Assembly: GCA_947303905.1 (NCBI GenBank)
Contig: CAMYZR010000031.1
Location: 1-9,385 of the forward strand
DNA: 9,385 nucleotides
Direction of reading: 5' to 3'
Source of the DNA: an uncultured Atopobiaceae bacterium
GTDB lineage: Bacteria; Actinomycetota; Coriobacteriia; Coriobacteriales; Atopobiaceae
The notes beneath the pieces are model-generated. The model was not told the DNA's origin. It was given only the letters and a program-made list of their open reading frames with translations, and searched no databases. Below are positions 6,898-9,385 of this stretch, in pieces (within the stretch, counting starts at the first letter, position 1; every line of letters begins with the position of its first letter). The position numbers and the translations under genes are program-made.

Positions 6898-8229
6898 CTA
6901 GATGTCAAACTCTGCGTAGAGGTTACTTGAGTCTCCCGACCGAGTGGTTTCCGTGGTGCTCGAGAGCTGGTGGCTACCAAGGATCTGCTCGATAGTGAGT
7001 CCCTCGGTCTGATAGAGGATGTCGAGCAACTCGACAAAGTCGCGGATGACCTCGCGTGGGGTGAGATGAGTGTCCGCTCCCACGCGATCGAACTCCAGCT
7101 GCAGGAACGTGACCAGATCGTCCTCGGTGATGGTGCGCTCGTAGCCAAAGAGCCCTGCGTGGATGTCCGAGAGCTTCTCGGTGAGCACGAGCAGCTCCTC
7201 GTAGGTGAGCGGTTGCAGGCGGATGACCGGTGCGAGCAGATCCGCGAGGCCCTCGCTGGCGAAGCGCCCCTGCGTGAGGCGCGAGCGCAGTGCCTCGTAG
7301 GAGTAGAGGCCACGCCTGCGGTCCTCGATGGACTGCGGGGTTCCGCTCATGATGATGCCCAGGTAGCGCGCCTTGCCCTGAAGGGTGTCGTTGTACATGG
7401 TGAGGATCTTCTCGTAGTTGTACTGACGGCTGACCGCGTTGGGGATCTTGTACAGGTTGACCAGCTCGTCGACGAGAATGACCAAGCCCTCGTAGCCGGC
7501 CCCCTTGAAGAAGCTCGCAAAGAGCTTGAGATAGTCGTACCAGTCGTCGTCGGTGATGACGATATTCACCCCGAGGTCCGCACGTGCCTCGGTCTTGGTG
7601 CGGTACTCGCCGCGGAACCAGCGGATGACGTTGGCCTTTGTCTCGTCGTCCGACTCGAGATGCGCGCGCCAGTACAGCGTGAGCAGCCGCGCGAAGTCGA
7701 AGCCGTGCACCAGTTCCTGCAACTGCTGGATCTGCGCCATGATGGCCCGCTCGACCTCGTTTGCAAAGGCCGGGTCGTCTGCGGCGAGGCCGGAGGACAT
7801 GGCTACCTGCGCCTGCACGTTTGAGATCCAGCGCTCGAGCACGAGCGTGAGAGCGCCGCCCTCGGGGCGCGTCTTGGTGGAGAGGTTACCGATCAGCTCG
7901 CGATACGTAGCCAAACCCTGTCCCTTGGTGCCGTGTAGGCGGCGCTCGGGAGTAAGGTCGGCGTCAGCGACTACAAAGCCCCTGCCCATGGCGTGGTTGC
8001 GGATGGTCTGCAGAAGGAAGCTCTTGCCGCTGCCGTAGCGTCCGACCAAGAAGCGGAAGGAGGCTCCGCCGTCGGCTACGAGCTCGAGGTCGTGCAGGAG
8101 TGCGGCGATCTCTGCCTCGCGGCCGACCGTGATGTAGGGGAGGCCGACACGCGGCACGACGCCGCCCTTGAGTGAGTTGATGATGACCGATGCGATGCGC
8201 TTGGGCACCTTCTGCTGGGGCTGGGTCAT
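6898..8229 (-). CDS. sngB: BrxD/DUF2791-family P-loop ATPase, SngB-type
   Basis: A 443-residue AAA-like ATPase. Walker A is GRYGSGKS (63-70), Walker B LVILVDE (249-255), and GIIMSGTPQS (291-300) looks like sensor 1, with RSRL (315-318) a candidate arginine finger. The start (IINSLKGGVVPRVGLPYITVGREAE, residues 16-40) is the leader typical of this ATPase group, known from BREX type 2 (BrxD) and from Shango. The C-terminal 90 residues are helical with a Ser/Thr-rich tail. Expected role: ATP-driven switch or motor working with the TerB protein and the helicase against phage. ATG 8229 is chosen because it overlaps the sngA stop as ATGA and AGGGAGG lies upstream; the in-frame ATG at 8277 would lie deep inside sngA. 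The coupling implies matched synthesis of both proteins. Family very sure; Shango role from context. Confidence 0.9.
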   Translation of the reverse strand: MTQPQQKVPKRIASVIINSLKGGVVPRVGLPYITVGREAEIAALLHDLELVADGGASFRFLVGRYGSGKSFLLQTIRNHAMGRGFVVADADLTPERRLHGTKGQGLATYRELIGNLSTKTRPEGGALTLVLERWISNVQAQVAMSSGLAADDPAFANEVERAIMAQIQQLQELVHGFDFARLLTLYWRAHLESDDETKANVIRWFRGEYRTKTEARADLGVNIVITDDDWYDYLKLFASFFKGAGYEGLVILVDELVNLYKIPNAVSRQYNYEKILTMYNDTLQGKARYLGIIMSGTPQSIEDRRRGLYSYEALRSRLTQGRFASEGLADLLAPVIRLQPLTYEELLVLTEKLSDIHAGLFGYERTITEDDLVTFLQLEFDRVGADTHLTPREVIRDFVELLDILYQTEGLTIEQILGSHQLSSTTETTRSGDSSNLYAEFDI

Positions 8230-9329
8230 GATGGCAAGACCTCCCTGACGTCTTCTAGGTAGTCCTCTATGATGCACGGCTCGTCGCCGTCGAACTCGAT
8301 GGCGGCGTCACCGATAAGGTCGAAGAACTTCTCGTTGATACTATCAACAACCACCGACGCAAACGGGTCGGTGGGTGCAAGCAGCTGGGAGACTGGCGTC
8401 CCCTCGAGCATCCCGGTGAGAAAGCGCAGCTCGAGCGAGGTGAAGGGGCCGTCTGTGGCTGCGGGCGTGGCGCTTGCGACCGCAGGTGCGGGTGCGACGG
8501 GCGCCGGCGCGGTGGGAGAGGGCTCGCTTGTCACGGGTTTCGGGGCGCTTTTGACGGGTGTCGGAACCACGGGCACGCTCATGGGTGGCTCGACGGGCGT
8601 GACCTCCACCTCGGAGCGCTCGTCGTCGGTGAGCAGCGATTCCTGCGTCAGGGCTGCGGCAGCGCGGATGCCCGTGAGCTTGCTGCGGTCGATGGTGATG
8701 CGCCGCCGCTTTGCCTCCTCGCGCTCAGCGAGCCTGCGCGTCACGGCATCGCTCACGATCTTGCGCAGGTACTTGGGGCACTCGCGTTCCTTGAGCGGAT
8801 AGGAGTAGTCCAGCTGTTGGCGGAGCTCGAAGTCCACCGCATGCAGCGCAAGGCCAAGCTCGGAGTTGCGACCACGGGCGTCGATGGCGCACTGCTTGCT
8901 CCACCGTCCGTCCTTGCAGACGTAGGTCACGATGTCGCTTACGCGTACGGTGCAGTCGGCGTGGGGCTCCGCCTTGTGGAAGACGGCCGCAGAGAACATC
9001 GCATAGGCCTCGCGCGAGGCATAGCCAAAGAGGCCCTCCACGTAGTCGGTCTTGCGGCGCTTGGAGCAGTGCATGACGAGCGCCTCAAACACGTCGCAGG
9101 CAACGGCTGCCACCAGCTCTGGCTCGTCCTTGGCCAGGCGAGCCGTGCTCAGGTGATAGGTGGATGCGTCGCTTAGGGCCTGGTAGAGCTCCTGGGCGGA
9201 GGGGGCAGACCCTTCGACGGCCTTGTTTTCGATTCGCGGGGAGCGCTTTGCCTTCCGCAGCTGCGCATGCTCGGCCGCAAGCAGCGTAAAGGCTGCGGCG
9301 GAGGGCGCGTGGGGGTCCTGCGGCGGCAT
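8226..9329 (-). CDS. sngA: TerB-family protein (TerB_N remnant and TerB_C), SngA-type, 5' end disrupted or outside
   Basis: The ORF encodes 367 residues from ATG 9329. The C-terminus (about 295-363) fits a TerB_C domain: FTSLELRFLTGMLEG, then SINEKFFDLIGDAAIEFD and IEDYLEDV. A Pro/Ala/Val-rich linker (243-293) precedes it. Residues 40-235 are helical, with a basic stretch (RRLAEREEAKRRR, 198-210). No clear intact TerB_N is present, but the 18 codons above ATG 9329 resemble its YiflYiYEl core, so the true start is probably upstream (see 9330-9371). TerB-type proteins occur in tellurite-resistance-like stress modules and as the first Shango gene, where they may couple a membrane or metal-linked signal to the ATPase and helicase. 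Its stop overlaps the sngB start by four bases. The window sequence cannot show whether the gene works. Confidence 0.7.
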   Translation of the reverse strand: MPPQDPHAPSAAAFTLLAAEHAQLRKAKRSPRIENKAVEGSAPSAQELYQALSDASTYHLSTARLAKDEPELVAAVACDVFEALVMHCSKRRKTDYVEGLFGYASREAYAMFSAAVFHKAEPHADCTVRVSDIVTYVCKDGRWSKQCAIDARGRNSELGLALHAVDFELRQQLDYSYPLKERECPKYLRKIVSDAVTRRLAEREEAKRRRITIDRSKLTGIRAAAALTQESLLTDDERSEVEVTPVEPPMSVPVVPTPVKSAPKPVTSEPSPTAPAPVAPAPAVASATPAATDGPFTSLELRFLTGMLEGTPVSQLLAPTDPFASVVVDSINEKFFDLIGDAAIEFDGDEPCIIEDYLEDVREVLPS

Positions 9330-9371
9330 CTCGTCGTACAGCTCGTGGTAGATGAGGTAGTCAGACTCCCA
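9330..9371 (-). other. Coding-like upstream extension of sngA closed by a TGA
   Basis: Read in the sngA frame these codons give WESDYLIYHELYDE, continuing smoothly into MPPQ and resembling the D.sYifLYvYELin core of TerB_N domains. There is no ATG, GTG or TTG in the stretch, and an in-frame TGA (9374-9372) precedes it. The neighbouring frame gives LPALMG just upstream and then stops at TGA. A one-base indel near 9366-9371 would join the two, implying a frameshift in the true 5' part of sngA. Confidence 0.45.
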
Positions 9372-9385
9372 TCAGTGCAGGTAGG

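Noticed and set aside
6970..7824. Plus-strand open frame of 284 codons
   Set aside because: Antisense to the sngB ATPase and lacking any domain signal.

Overview
High-GC bacterial chromosomal DNA in which every credible gene lies on the minus strand. GC content (about 65% in a sampled coding line), the style of the small XRE regulator and the PspA/GIDE pairing suggest an actinobacterium, possibly a Coriobacteriia member such as the Olsenella/Atopobium/Collinsella group. That placement is inference; there is no rRNA or marker gene here.

Layout in transcription order, right to left. (1) 9329-3850 holds what I read as a Shango-type anti-phage locus: sngA (TerB-family protein, running off or disrupted at the right edge), sngB (BrxD/DUF2791-type P-loop ATPase, joined to sngA by an ATGA overlap) and sngC (Lhr/BrxHI-like superfamily 2 helicase). 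A 331-nt AT-rich spacer with repeated motifs and palindromes, followed by a small XRE (HTH_26-like) regulator gene, sits between sngB and sngC. A 16-bp-stem hairpin six bases after the sngC stop closes the unit. (2) 3590-1569 is a large protein of unknown function with a C-terminal SEC-C metal-binding motif. (3) 1355-1 is a membrane-stress pair: pspA (PspA/IM30/Vipp1 family), then a membrane-anchored protein with a GIDE-like domain. The GIDE gene carries a single-base frameshift in this assembly and runs off the left edge.

Working model. TerB protein, ATPase and helicase probably form one phage-sensing and nucleic-acid-processing machine. The XRE protein would set expression, since its spacer has -35-like repeats and a palindrome, and another inverted repeat overlaps a -10-like box just ahead of sngC. 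PspA and the GIDE-like protein would act separately at the inner membrane. The most interesting points are the regulator built into the defence operon, the disrupted reading frame at the 5' end of sngA, the frameshift in the GIDE-like gene, and the uncharacterised 673-residue SEC-C protein.
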